A DNA stretch of 64,000 bases from Bacillota bacterium (GCA_023421675.1 JAEZTC010000012.1:49674-113673); one strand, 5' to 3'. Shown: positions 26,849 to 36,093, numbered from the stretch's first letter. The notes: generated by a model not told the origin, from the letters alone. Translations and numbers: made by a program.

Positions 26849-27023
26849 AAGTACCCTCCTTTTACAAACAAATAATAACAACATTTTAATGTTACAACAT
26901 CTCACTACCTAAATCAATATAGTAAGCTTAATACTGTATTTTATTATCGGTTTTGACATTTATATATAATTACCCAGTTATATGTATATTCCTTCCGGGC
27001 GCTTAATATACCTTCAAAAATTA

Positions 27024-27605
27024 CTATACAACATCATAATAAGTTTCAAACAGCTTTACACCATCCTGACTTTTAAATATAAAATTCAGCTTTCCCTTTA
27101 TAGGAAATGATGATCTGCTTATACGGACTATATCCCGAGGCTGGTAACCAGGGCCATTCTCATCTTCTACATTTAATTCCGATACCACAGGACTGTTTAA
27201 ACTGACCCTTACCTCTACAACATTTCCTCTTTGAGCGATACCTGTAACTTTAATCCTGAAGTTAGGCGAATAAACTTTATCCATTGAACAATCCAATAAA
27301 ATATAATCATTAAAATTATTTTTCTTATATAAGGCTAAAAAGGGCTCATCTTTACTGTTCATATCATTTAGCATTGTTCTATTCAATATGGCTTTAAACC
27401 TAACTTCCGGACTTGTATCGGTTTTTTGCCAAACATCTAAAGAAGTTTCCCTTGGTACTGTTATATAGTTCTTTTGATATTGGGAATACCACTCGAAGTT
27501 TATATTGTAAACCTGATTTATGGCAGCAAGAGAATATGCTGATGTTGCAGCCAGCACTAACGTCATCACAAGTACAAGAATATGAGACTTTTTCATCTTT
27601 GTCAT
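27024..27605 (-). CDS. Membrane-anchored or secreted protein, unknown function
   Basis: 193 residues with an N-terminal hydrophobic helix (KKSHILVLVMTLVLAATSAY) acting as signal or anchor. The remainder is beta-rich and contains DYILLDCSMD and PGYQPRDIVRISRSSFP, reminiscent of GDYXXLXY-type domains. GGTGG lies upstream of the ATG. No confident family. Confidence 0.6.
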   Translation of the reverse strand: MTKMKKSHILVLVMTLVLAATSAYSLAAINQVYNINFEWYSQYQKNYITVPRETSLDVWQKTDTSPEVRFKAILNRTMLNDMNSKDEPFLALYKKNNFNDYILLDCSMDKVYSPNFRIKVTGIAQRGNVVEVRVSLNSPVVSELNVEDENGPGYQPRDIVRISRSSFPIKGKLNFIFKSQDGVKLFETYYDVV

Positions 27606-27757
27606 TTAAACCACCACGCCCTCATTTTTACTGCTATATTATACCATAAGTTTGTCCAAAGTATAACAGCAATAGTTTACATTCAATACTGACTATATGC
27701 ACATATAAGGGTAAACAAAAATAGAGGCGGGGTAAAGAATTATTCGGTTAAACTTTA

Positions 27758-28063
27758 TTAGTACGCTGCTTCAACCTTTTCTTCATAGAATAAATCAAAT
27801 ACACCTTTTATAATGTCGTTATGATTTTCATTTGTAACCAGGTGAATATCACCCTTGTCAATCTGTATGTACATTGAAATCTGATACTTATCATTGTTAT
27901 CCATAAGAGCACTTATTATATCTATACAATCCAAAGGCTTTCTATATATATATATCCATTGATCTACATCATCATCCATTGAAATGCTTTTCTGATAATA
28001 CCTTTCAAGGAACTTTTTAATCTCGCCTGGCTTTTTTGACCATAAGTTAACTGATACATCCAT
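27758..28063 (-). CDS. Small acidic cytosolic protein, unknown function
   Basis: 101 residues: MDVSVNLWSKKPGEIKKFLE begins a predicted alpha/beta fold with paired beta strands (YQISMYIQIDKGDIHLVT). GGAGG lies 11 bases before the ATG. No motif assigns a function. Its neighbours are unrelated. Confidence 0.6.
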   Translation of the reverse strand: MDVSVNLWSKKPGEIKKFLERYYQKSISMDDDVDQWIYIYRKPLDCIDIISALMDNNDKYQISMYIQIDKGDIHLVTNENHNDIIKGVFDLFYEEKVEAAY

Positions 28064-28401
28064 CTCGTAATATTCCTCCTGTTAGTAACGTTTTTGTGCA
28101 GCAAAATAAAAGCCTCTGTTTACATAATAAAATTCAACATTAAGTTGATAATTCCTTTATGTAATTTCTTCTATATGTGATGAAGTAAATTTCATATTCA
28201 TAATTTGCATTTCTAAAGTCGAGTATAAATGGATATCAAAAATTTAACTCCAATGCAATTATAACTATTAGGAGTTTCCATATCGTTCATTATAAAAAAA
28301 AGTATTTTCTTTATTCTTTGCGAAATACTAAATAAGAAAAATTTTAATCAAGTTTAAAATACAGGCGGATTGGGGGAAAGCAGTAAAATCTGCTATCTAT
28401 T
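28064..28401. other. AT-rich intergenic region between divergent genes
   Basis: 338 bases without a credible gene. It should hold the promoters of both flanking genes, but no convincing -35/-10 pair was found. An imperfect hairpin AGTATTTTC...GAAATACT lies near 28300-28330. A 5-base-pair hairpin (28379-28394) separates a GGGGGAA ribosome site at 28372-28378 from the ATG at 28402. Confidence 0.4.
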
Positions 28402-29385
28402 ATGATAAATAAAAAGAATACAGTATTAATAGCTTCCATATTTTTAACAAGCAGTATAATACTAAGCGGCTGTACCGGCTCTGCACCCAAGCAGTCACAA
28501 ATGCAGACACAGCAGGATACATCGTCAAAATCTATGGAACAGCTTTCAGGAATTGAAAATAATATTGAAAAAATCATTAAAGCAATGAATGGCCCGGCTG
28601 TTGAGACTGAAGAGAAGCAAGGCGGAGGCACACAGCAGGGCCAAGGCCAGAGCCAACAGCAAGGTACTCAGCAGCAAAGCACTCAACAGCAAAGCACCCA
28701 GCAGCAAAGTACCCAGGGAGGTGGCGGCCAGGGCGGAAATCAGGGGGGACAAAGTGGTGGACAAGGCGGAGCCCAAGGTAGTCAGGGCGGACAGCAGCAG
28801 CCTTCTAAACCGCAGGAAACTAAAGCTCAGGATCCCTGGCAGGATATTCTTGGAACTATAAACAGCATGCATTATGAATGGAATGGGTATACTCCGGAAG
28901 CCATCAAGCTTGGAGCAAGCAAATCTCTTTTAGACGGCTTTGAAACTGCATTAAACGATCTTACCCTTGCAGTAATGAATAAGAGCAGGGATAACACTAT
29001 TATGACTGCAAACCGTCTTTATTCTTATGTACCTGATTTGTATGCTCTTCACAAATCCTCAATTTCCCCAGAAATAAAGAGGATAAGATATTATATTAGG
29101 GATTCCATATTAAATTCGCTTGCCGATAACATTCCTCAGTCGGAAACAGATATAACCAGCATGAAATCATCCTGGTCAATGCTTAAAATATCTTTGTCTA
29201 AAGAAATGCAGGATAATGCAGGTAAATTGGATTTTTCCATTTATGAACTAGAAAAAGTCGTAAAGGAAAGAAACAAAGCATTAGTGGATATTAAAGGACG
29301 AGTGGCTCTTTCTAACGTAAGTGCACTTGAGAAGGCAATGAAGAAGGCCCAGCAACAGCAACAGCAAAAAAGTGCAAAAAAATAA
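28402..29385 (+). CDS. Lipoprotein with Gln/Gly-rich low-complexity linker
   Basis: 327 residues. A lipobox (SIILSGC, Cys24) predicts a lipid-anchored surface protein. Residues ~75-135 are almost entirely Q, G, S and T, with an exact 15-base tandem repeat encoding QQQST about three times, followed by GGQGGNQGGQ-type runs. The C-terminal ~190 residues are helical (TALNDLTLAVMNKSRDNTIM and onward) and end KAQQQQQQKSAKK. The linker may span the cell wall. The fold and role of the helical domain are unknown. The ribosome site is unusually distant, see the adjacent intergenic entry. Confidence 0.75.
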   Translation: MINKKNTVLIASIFLTSSIILSGCTGSAPKQSQMQTQQDTSSKSMEQLSGIENNIEKIIKAMNGPAVETEEKQGGGTQQGQGQSQQQGTQQQSTQQQSTQQQSTQGGGGQGGNQGGQSGGQGGAQGSQGGQQQPSKPQETKAQDPWQDILGTINSMHYEWNGYTPEAIKLGASKSLLDGFETALNDLTLAVMNKSRDNTIMTANRLYSYVPDLYALHKSSISPEIKRIRYYIRDSILNSLADNIPQSETDITSMKSSWSMLKISLSKEMQDNAGKLDFSIYELEKVVKERNKALVDIKGRVALSNVSALEKAMKKAQQQQQQKSAKK

Positions 29386-29392
29386 ATAAAGA

Positions 29393-29414
29393 GCCGTGGG
29401 TTTTAACCCACGGC
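29393..29414. terminator. Bidirectional terminator between lipoprotein gene and folD
   Basis: Ten-base-pair stem GCCGTGGGTT / AACCCACGGC. On the minus strand it is followed by an interrupted T-rich tract, so it chiefly serves folD. On the plus strand the tract is weak. Confidence 0.65.
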
Positions 29415-29446
29415 GCAATATACATATGCTTTGAAAATACTTTATC

Positions 29447-30301
29447 TCAACCTAAAGAAATAGTTCGTGCTGCCCTGATAACATGATTTGCCAATACAGA
29501 TGTAGTAACAGTACCTACTCCCCCCGGTACAGGTGTTATTGAACCGGCTTTTTCGGATACTTCCTGAAAGCTGACATCTCCGCAAAGGTTACCCGCTTCA
29601 TCCACATTTATACCTACATCTATAACAACAGCATTTTCCGATATGAAACTGCTATTTACCATCTTTGCTTTTCCTGCTGCTGCTATAACAATTTCAGCGT
29701 TGCTGCAGGTGGCTTCAAGTTCCTTTGTCCTGGTATGGCATATAGTAACGGTTGCATTTCTTTTAAGAAGAAGCATAGAAAGAGGTTTCCCGACAACCAG
29801 GCTTCTTCCTATTACAGCTATCCTGCTTCCTTCTATAGGAATGTTATAATAATCAAGAACTTCAATAACCGCTTCAGGAGTGCATGGAGCAAATCCTTCC
29901 GGGTCACCTGCAAAAACTCTTGCAAGGTTTACCGGGTTAAGACAGTCGACATCCTTTTGAGGATTTACCATGTTTACTATTGAATTCTCATCAAGGTGTT
30001 TTGGCAATGGCCTGAAAAGAAGTATACCATGTACAGAAGGATCATTATTGAGTTTTAATATTACTTCGGTAAGCTCCTGCTGGCTTATAGTTTCACTAAG
30101 CTGATTTACCTTACAGGTTATTCCTACACTCTCACACCTTTTAATAGCCCCTCTTTCATACGATATATCATCCGGCCTTTCCCCCACTCTTACTATTGCA
30201 AGGCAGGGACTAACACCTTTTGCTTTAAGTTCTTCTGTTTCCCTTATCATCTTTTCTTTCATTGAATTAACAACATCTATTCCTTTTAATAATGAACCCA
30301 T
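29447..30301 (-). CDS. folD: FolD-type methylene-THF dehydrogenase lacking cyclohydrolase residues
   Basis: 284 residues of the methylene-THF dehydrogenase/cyclohydrolase fold. The NADP-binding half is normal (AVIGRSLVVGKPLSMLL, and PGGVGTVTTSVLANH). In the catalytic half Tyr48 (ISYERGAIKRC) and Asp119 (KDVDC) are conserved. However, the position of E. coli Lys54 is Ala52 and the position of Gln98 is Phe96 (GILLFRPLP). These residues are required for cyclohydrolase activity, so the protein probably keeps only the dehydrogenase reaction. The neighbouring cyclodeaminase-type gene can supply the missing step. Start ATG follows GGAGAG. 49 bases downstream of that gene, likely co-transcribed. Confidence 0.9.
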   Translation of the reverse strand: MGSLLKGIDVVNSMKEKMIRETEELKAKGVSPCLAIVRVGERPDDISYERGAIKRCESVGITCKVNQLSETISQQELTEVILKLNNDPSVHGILLFRPLPKHLDENSIVNMVNPQKDVDCLNPVNLARVFAGDPEGFAPCTPEAVIEVLDYYNIPIEGSRIAVIGRSLVVGKPLSMLLLKRNATVTICHTRTKELEATCSNAEIVIAAAGKAKMVNSSFISENAVVIDVGINVDEAGNLCGDVSFQEVSEKAGSITPVPGGVGTVTTSVLANHVIRAARTISLG

Positions 30302-30350
30302 TTTTCACTCTCCACAAATTAAAGTATCCAACACACTGAAATGCAAATTC

Positions 30351-30980
30351 CTATCCCTTTATACCTGTTTCCACAGCCTTGTAAACCTCATCCGCTGCTT
30401 TTGAGCCTTTCTCCAGCAGCATTTCCGTTTCATGGTTTATTTTGTCTGCATATTCCCTGTCCTTCATCAATTTAGTATTAATATATACATTTAGACTTGC
30501 ACCCATAAGCGCCGATTTACAGAACAGTACACCTACACCCACATCACTTATGGCAATCCTTGTTCCCTTAATTGATAATTCCTGATGAAGTGCAATAGCT
30601 TCAAGTGCTTTGCGCATTATTTCCAGTGGAACGCTGCAGGCATTCTTGAGCGCGCTTTCCATTATTTTTTCTCTTTCTTTTATTTCTTCATAAGTATTTT
30701 TAGGAAGTCCATAAGCCTTGGATAATGGTTCAAAAACCTCAGCATCCTTTTCCACCAGATAAATTAACTCTTTTTGCAGTACTTCAGCTTTTGCAAGTAT
30801 TTGTTTTATATCTTCCTGAACATCTGCATATTTTTTCTTACCCAACGTAAGATTCCCTACCATACTGCCTAAAGCCATACCTAAAGAACCAACCAGTGCA
30901 GATGCTCCTCCGCCTCCCGGTACTGGCGCAGCAGATGATAAAACTTCTATAAAATCCTTACAGCTTTTATCTGTCATCAT
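30351..30980 (-). CDS. fchA: Cyclodeaminase/methenyl-THF cyclohydrolase (FchA-like)
   Basis: 209-residue helical protein of the formiminotransferase-cyclodeaminase C-terminal family. The signature APVPGGGGASALVGSLGMAL near residue 20 and NLTLGKKKYADV are diagnostic. In acetogens and purine-fermenting clostridia this family acts as a stand-alone 5,10-methenyl-THF cyclohydrolase. GGAGG lies 9 bases before the ATG. It lies upstream of a FolD that lacks cyclohydrolase residues, and downstream of fhs, giving a complete formyl-THF to methylene-THF route split over three proteins. Confidence 0.88.
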   Translation of the reverse strand: MMTDKSCKDFIEVLSSAAPVPGGGGASALVGSLGMALGSMVGNLTLGKKKYADVQEDIKQILAKAEVLQKELIYLVEKDAEVFEPLSKAYGLPKNTYEEIKEREKIMESALKNACSVPLEIMRKALEAIALHQELSIKGTRIAISDVGVGVLFCKSALMGASLNVYINTKLMKDREYADKINHETEMLLEKGSKAADEVYKAVETGIKG

Positions 30981-31035
30981 ATATGATAACCTCCGTGTCC
31001 CCTATGTGCCAAATAAATTATCCCATCGGGCACAC

Positions 31036-31057
31036 AAAAAGTGTTAAAACACTTTTT
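31036..31057 (-). terminator. Terminator after fhs
   Basis: AAAAAGTGTT / AACACTTTTT perfect palindrome with AA in the centre, in the 190-base gap between fhs and fchA. It suggests partial separation of fhs from fchA-folD transcription. Confidence 0.6.
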
Positions 31058-31170
31058 ATGGGGTTATTCTTATTATTATTACACCTGTCATTGTTTTGCT
31101 TCACAAAACAGACAGATGTGCATTAGCTTTCCAGACTATAGTCTTTCAAGCTATTACTCCTTCTATCCTT

Positions 31171-32850
31171 TTAAAATAATCCCGATATTTTACCGGTTGA
31201 ATCCACATCAATTTTTTCGGCTGCCGGTATCTTGGGAAGTCCCGGCATTGTCATTATTTCACCTGTCAGAACAACTATAAAACCAGCTCCTGCAGAAAGC
31301 TTGACATTTCTTACCGTAATCCTGAAACCCTTGGGCCATCCAAGCTTCTTTGGATCATCAGAAAATGAATACTGTGTCTTTGCCATACATACAGGAAGAC
31401 TTCCATATCCGAATTCTGTAAGCCTGTCTATTTCCTTTGCAGCAGCGGGAGTAAAGTCCACTCCGTCACTGCCGTATATTTCGCGTGCAACTGCTTCTAT
31501 TTTATCCTTTATGGACATATCGTCACTATAAATATGCTTGAAGTTGTTTTTTGCTTCCTTTGTGAGCCTTACAACTTCATTTGCAAGTTCAATTCCGCCT
31601 TCGCCGCCCCTGCCCCATACTTCAGAAAGTGCAACATTTGCTCCATGTTGTCTACACTTTTCCTCAACCAGTCTGAGTTCAGCTTCCGTATCAGTAGGAA
31701 AACGGTTTATTGCAACAACAGCCGGAAGTCCAAACTTAACTGTGATGTTTTCTATATGTTTCAAAAGGTTTGGAATACCTTTTTCAAGCGCATCCAGATT
31801 TTCCGCTGATAATTCATTCTTAGGTATCCCACCGTGGAGTTTAAGCGCCCTTACGGTAGCAACAATTACTACTGCAGAAGGTTTTAATCCAGCCATCCTG
31901 CATTTTATATCCAGGAATTTTTCAGCCCCAAGGTCAGCTCCGAAACCCGCTTCTGTAACTACATAATCCCCAAGCTTAAGTGCCATTTTCGTTGCCATGA
32001 TACTGTTACAGCCATGAGCAATGTTTGCAAAAGGGCCGCCATGAATAAAAGCCGGGGTATGTTCAAGAGTCTGAACAAGATTGGGTTTAAGTGCATCCTT
32101 CAAAAGTGCTGCCATTGCGCCTTCTGCCTTTAACTGCCCTGCTGTTACAGGCTTGTCATCCCTGGTATAACCAACAACAATACTTTTAAGCTTTTCCTTC
32201 AAGTCATCAAGGTCTCTTGAGAGGCAAAGAATAGCCATTACCTCGGATGCAACAGTTATGTCAAAACCATCTTCGCGAGGAAACCCGTTCGTCTTACCAT
32301 TAAGTCCGTCTACAATAAACCTCAGCTGCCTGTCATTCATGTCAACACATCTTTTCCAAGTAATCCTGCGGGAATCAATATTCAGGACATTCCCCTGATA
32401 GATGTGGTTGTCCAGCATTGCAGCCAGAAGATTGTTGGCTGCTCCTATTGCGTGCATGTCACCGGTAAAATGAAGGTTGATATCCTCCATTGGAACAACC
32501 TGAGCATATCCGCCTCCTGCAGCACCGCCTTTCACCCCGAAAACAGGTCCCAGAGATGGTTCTCTGAGAGCAAGTACGACTTTTTTGCCTATTTTTTTGA
32601 GTGCATCGGCAAGTCCGACAGATGTGGTTGTTTTACCCTCACCTGCAGGTGTTGGGGTTATTGCTGTAACCAGAATCAGTTTGCCGTCTTGTCTGCTTTT
32701 TATATTTTCATAAAGGTTGTAATTTACCTTTGCTTTATACTTCCCATATAATTCCAAATCGTCACCGTCAATTTCAAGTTGTTTTGCAATCTCGTTTATG
32801 GGAAGCATTTTGGTTTCCTGTGCTATTTCAATATCACTTTTGTATTCCAT
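31171..32850 (-). CDS. fhs: Formate-tetrahydrofolate ligase
   Basis: ATP-dependent synthesis of 10-formyl-THF from formate. 559 residues, the standard length. It shows the ATP loop VTAITPTPAGEGKTTTSVGL, FTGDMHAIGAANNLLAAML, VTEAGFGADLGAEKFLDIKC and SLPVCMAKTQYSFSDDP, all typical. Start ATG MEYKSDIEIA. A 25-base palindrome sits in its upstream region. Together with fchA and folD it supplies C1-folates. No CODH/ACS gene is in the window, so full acetogenesis is not implied. Confidence 0.97.
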   Translation of the reverse strand: MEYKSDIEIAQETKMLPINEIAKQLEIDGDDLELYGKYKAKVNYNLYENIKSRQDGKLILVTAITPTPAGEGKTTTSVGLADALKKIGKKVVLALREPSLGPVFGVKGGAAGGGYAQVVPMEDINLHFTGDMHAIGAANNLLAAMLDNHIYQGNVLNIDSRRITWKRCVDMNDRQLRFIVDGLNGKTNGFPREDGFDITVASEVMAILCLSRDLDDLKEKLKSIVVGYTRDDKPVTAGQLKAEGAMAALLKDALKPNLVQTLEHTPAFIHGGPFANIAHGCNSIMATKMALKLGDYVVTEAGFGADLGAEKFLDIKCRMAGLKPSAVVIVATVRALKLHGGIPKNELSAENLDALEKGIPNLLKHIENITVKFGLPAVVAINRFPTDTEAELRLVEEKCRQHGANVALSEVWGRGGEGGIELANEVVRLTKEAKNNFKHIYSDDMSIKDKIEAVAREIYGSDGVDFTPAAAKEIDRLTEFGYGSLPVCMAKTQYSFSDDPKKLGWPKGFRITVRNVKLSAGAGFIVVLTGEIMTMPGLPKIPAAEKIDVDSTGKISGLF

Positions 32851-32905
32851 GGATTTCCCCCTTGTTTTGATTATGTTATAGCTTTTATTGACGTGAAAAG
32901 AAATA

Positions 32906-32930
32906 GTTGTATTTATTAACTTAATACAAC
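32906..32930. promoter_or_regulatory. Palindrome in the fhs upstream region (possible operator)
   Basis: GTTGTATT / AATACAAC eight-base-pair inverted repeat with a 9-base spacer, about 55-80 bases before the fhs start. A protein-binding site or a hairpin in the leader; neither can be decided. Confidence 0.35.
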
Positions 32931-33104
32931 ATATTTGTATAAGTAATTATATACTAATGAAACAATAATTGAAAAGGGTAAGAAAAAGCGAAACTTGTGA
33001 AATATTAAATATATATTTAAAACTTTCTGTAACTCATATATAATTTATAATTAATCAGAAATATGTATAAAAGTACCAAGTTTTAATTTATGGAGGAAAT
33101 CTAA

Positions 33105-33905
33105 ATGATTATTATAGGAGAAAAAATAAACAGTACATTGAAATCGGTTAGACCTGCTATTGAGAATTATGATACTGCATTTATTCAGGAACTTGCTAAA
33201 AAACAGATTGATACAGGTGCAAATTACATAGATGTAAATGCAGGCATGTTTTACAACGATGAACCGGAAAGACTTGAATGGCTTGTTAAAACTATTCAGG
33301 AAACTTCTGATACTCCATTTTCAATTGATTCTCCCAACCCTAAAGCTCTTGAAAAGGCTTTGCAGGCTAATAAAAACGGAACACCCATAATTAATTCAAT
33401 AACTGATGAAAAAGAAAGATACAACCCCATTCTTCCTCTTATTCTTGAGCACAAGGCACGTGTTATAGCACTATGTATGGATGATCAGGGAATGCCTGAA
33501 ACAGTGGAAGATAGATTTAACATTGCAGCAAGACTTATAGACAAGCTTACAAAAAGCGGTATGCAAATTGATGACATTTTTATTGATCCTATGGTACGCC
33601 CTGTTGGCACAGGCTCCCATTATGGAAAGATTGCTATAGAAACAATACGCAAGGTAAAGACTGAATTCCCCGAAGTCCACATTGCATGCGGCCTCAGCAA
33701 CATATCTTTTGGTATACCAGTTAGAAAGCTAATGAACCAGTCCTTCCTTGTTGCAGCTATGACGGCAGGAATGGATGGAGCTATACTTGATCCACTTGAT
33801 AAAAAGCTCATGTCCTTTCTTTATGCAACAGAAACTCTTCTGGGACTCGATGATTACTGTATGAATTATATGGTTAAGTTCAGAGAAGGCGTACTTGAAG
33901 TATGA
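33105..33905 (+). CDS. Methyl-THF:corrinoid methyltransferase (pterin-binding family)
   Basis: 266-residue TIM-barrel pterin-binding protein. MIIIGEKINSTLKSVRPAIE is the GERIN-like folate motif. NYIDVNAGMF, FSIDSPNPKALEKAL, IDPMVRPVGTGSHYG and IACGLSNISFGIP follow in family order. The length and absence of an iron-sulfur partner fit the AcsE/MtvA/MtgA group, which moves methyl groups between methyl-THF and a corrinoid protein. It is not a dihydropteroate synthase because the sulfonamide/pABA loop differs. GGAGG is 7 bases before the ATG. tmcAL overlaps its end by 4 bases. The likely partner is the corrinoid protein at 36094. Confidence 0.87.
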   Translation: MIIIGEKINSTLKSVRPAIENYDTAFIQELAKKQIDTGANYIDVNAGMFYNDEPERLEWLVKTIQETSDTPFSIDSPNPKALEKALQANKNGTPIINSITDEKERYNPILPLILEHKARVIALCMDDQGMPETVEDRFNIAARLIDKLTKSGMQIDDIFIDPMVRPVGTGSHYGKIAIETIRKVKTEFPEVHIACGLSNISFGIPVRKLMNQSFLVAAMTAGMDGAILDPLDKKLMSFLYATETLLGLDDYCMNYMVKFREGVLEV

Positions 33906-35161
33906 GAACAGCAGGGTTAGTTGTTGAATACAATCCGTTTCACAATGGCCATCTTTACCATATTCAGCAAACCAGAAAGGTTTGTGAAGCTGACTGTATT
34001 GTATGTGTAATGAGCGGAAACTTTATTCAAAGAGGCGAGCCTGCAATTATAAACAAATGGGCTCGTGCAAAAGCCGCTCTGCTAAACGGAGCCGACCTTG
34101 TAATTGAGCTCCCCCTTGTATATGCAATGGCAAGTGCAGAATACTTTTCCTACGGTGCTGTAAAAACACTTGACAGTCTCGGGGTTGTTGACAGCATTTG
34201 TTTTGGCAGCGAAAGCGGCAGTGTCGAGGAACTTGATATATTTGCATCTATACTTGCAAATGAGCCTGCCCAATATAAGCAATTGCTAAAAACAGAACTG
34301 GGCAAAGGCCTTTCATACCCTGCTTCAAGGCAGGCAGCTTTGAGTACATACCTTGAGTCGGATTACGGTTATAGAAAGTATAATGTTCAAGCGATAGGTT
34401 CAGCTAATAACATTCTTGGAATAGAATATCTGAAAGCCTTAAAAAAGATAAAAAGCAGCATTACTCCTTTTACAATTAAACGTGAGGGGAATTCATACAA
34501 TAGTGAGTTGCTTACAGGAACTTTTTCAAGTGCAACATCCATAAGAAAGACCGTCTCAGAAAAGGGTTCAAAGAGCATTGAGCAGGTACTGGAAACAGTT
34601 ATGCCTGAATCAAGCCTCAATATTCTCATGGAAGAAATCAATAACGGAAGAGGACCGGTATTTCCATCGGATTTTGAAGCGATAATCCTCAATGAAATCC
34701 GCAAAATGTCTGTTGAACAGCTGCAACAATATCCTTATTTAGGCGAGGGACTTGAAAACAGACTAAAAAGCTGTGCTGACAGTTGCGGTACTCTTGAAGA
34801 GCTTATAAATTGTACGATTACTAAAAGGTATACCAGAACACGTATCAACAGATGCCTGTTCAGTATTCTTAACGGCATAGTCAATTCCGACATTGACACC
34901 TTTGTAAAAGATAAGGGACCACAGTATATAAGAATTCTGGGGTTTAATTCTGTAGGAAAGAAATTGCTTAAAACTATAAAGAAAACAGCCAACCTGCCCA
35001 TAATAACCAAAGCCGCAGACTTTAAGCGTTCAAAAGACCCGTATATACGCCGTTTGCTTGAGTTGGAAGCCAGATCAACAGATGTATATGTTCTTGGTTA
35101 CAGCAACAGTTCTGAACGCAAAGCCGGTCAGGAATTTACTCAAAATATGGTAATGGTTTAA
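33902..35161 (+). CDS. tmcAL: tRNA(Met) cytidine acetate ligase
   Basis: 419-residue nucleotidyltransferase-like protein (YlbM family) that acetylates C34 of elongator tRNA-Met using acetate and ATP. The start MRTAGLVVEYNPFHNGHLYH holds the HxGH adenylylation motif. MSGNFIQRGEPAIINKWARA and DLVIELPLVYA follow as in the family. The start overlaps the methyltransferase stop (ATGA), so the two are translationally coupled although functionally unrelated. Confidence 0.92.
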   Translation: MRTAGLVVEYNPFHNGHLYHIQQTRKVCEADCIVCVMSGNFIQRGEPAIINKWARAKAALLNGADLVIELPLVYAMASAEYFSYGAVKTLDSLGVVDSICFGSESGSVEELDIFASILANEPAQYKQLLKTELGKGLSYPASRQAALSTYLESDYGYRKYNVQAIGSANNILGIEYLKALKKIKSSITPFTIKREGNSYNSELLTGTFSSATSIRKTVSEKGSKSIEQVLETVMPESSLNILMEEINNGRGPVFPSDFEAIILNEIRKMSVEQLQQYPYLGEGLENRLKSCADSCGTLEELINCTITKRYTRTRINRCLFSILNGIVNSDIDTFVKDKGPQYIRILGFNSVGKKLLKTIKKTANLPIITKAADFKRSKDPYIRRLLELEARSTDVYVLGYSNSSERKAGQEFTQNMVMV

Positions 35162-35163
35162 TG

Positions 35164-35871
35164 TCAGTCCTTATTCTTATGAATAATTTTGTGAAGCTTT
35201 GCAATAATTTTATTTCTGAAAACTACTCCAATTACAAACAGTATAATTGCCACTCCGGATATAATACCTACAACCAGGTAATCACGGGTCTGGATGCTTG
35301 TACCTATATATGAGGAACCTATGAGTGCCGGAAGTCTGGCTATTGTTATGATAACAAAAAACCTTAATGACTTTATAGGTGTAAGACCAGCAATATAAGT
35401 CAAGGCATCCTTAGGAATACCTGGTATTAGAAACAGCATAAATATTGCAATCTCAGACTTTTCACTATTTATAAGGAAATTAAATTTTTCAATACTTTTT
35501 TGAGATACAAATCTTTTTACCAAAGGATAACCAATTAGTCTTACTATATAAAATACAATAATTGTACCAAGAAGTATTCCTATAATGGAATATAGACTTC
35601 CCAGTATAGTACCAAAGATATACCCTCCGGCAATTTGTATTACTTCTCCAGGAATTACGGCTATTACAACCTGAATTATCTGAAATGCAATAAATACGAA
35701 TACGCTTTTATAACCATATGAGTTTAAAAGTTCTTTAAACTTATCAGGATCTTTTAATAGTCTGGTTATTTCCGGTGCATACCTGATAGTTGCAAAAACG
35801 AAAAGTCCTATAAATAATACTGCAATGGATATATTAATAAACGTTTTCAGCTTTTTTGAGTCAATTCTCAT
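35164..35871 (-). CDS. TVP38/TMEM64-family (VTT domain) membrane protein
   Basis: 235 residues with about six membrane segments. The VTT/SNARE-associated core is visible in VIPGEVIQIAGGYIFGTILG (re-entrant Gly-rich loop) and LIPGIPKDALTYIAGLTPI. The ATG at 35871 follows AGGAG by seven bases, and the longer frame adds ten unconvincing residues. Family members are implicated in lipid scrambling or transport; the specific substrate is unknown. Confidence 0.87.
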   Translation of the reverse strand: MRIDSKKLKTFINISIAVLFIGLFVFATIRYAPEITRLLKDPDKFKELLNSYGYKSVFVFIAFQIIQVVIAVIPGEVIQIAGGYIFGTILGSLYSIIGILLGTIIVFYIVRLIGYPLVKRFVSQKSIEKFNFLINSEKSEIAIFMLFLIPGIPKDALTYIAGLTPIKSLRFFVIITIARLPALIGSSYIGTSIQTRDYLVVGIISGVAIILFVIGVVFRNKIIAKLHKIIHKNKD

Positions 35872-35966
35872 AAATGCTCCTGTATCAATATTATCTTTCA
35901 ATTATTGTTTATTATAACTTATTTAACGTTTAATTGGAAATATATATGTCGAATTAAAATGCAAGG

Positions 35967-35996
35967 TTGTATTTTCAGCCTTCATTATAGTATAAT
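35967..35996 (+). promoter_or_regulatory. Predicted promoter of the corrinoid protein gene
   Basis: TTGTAT (35967-35972), 18-base spacer, TATAAT (35991-35996), leaving a leader of about 90 bases before the GTG start. Confidence 0.5.
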
Positions 35997-36093
35997 AAGA
36001 AGGGTCTGCAGGCTTTAATACATATTCTGTAAAATTGGAGAAGCCGGCAGTAAGGCTTTATTGGTTATACAAGGCTTAAGGGAGGATTTATAC

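Noticed and set aside
33105..33905. Dihydropteroate synthase (folP)
   Set aside because: Same fold, but the motif set and length fit methyl-THF:corrinoid methyltransferases, and no folate biosynthesis genes are adjacent.
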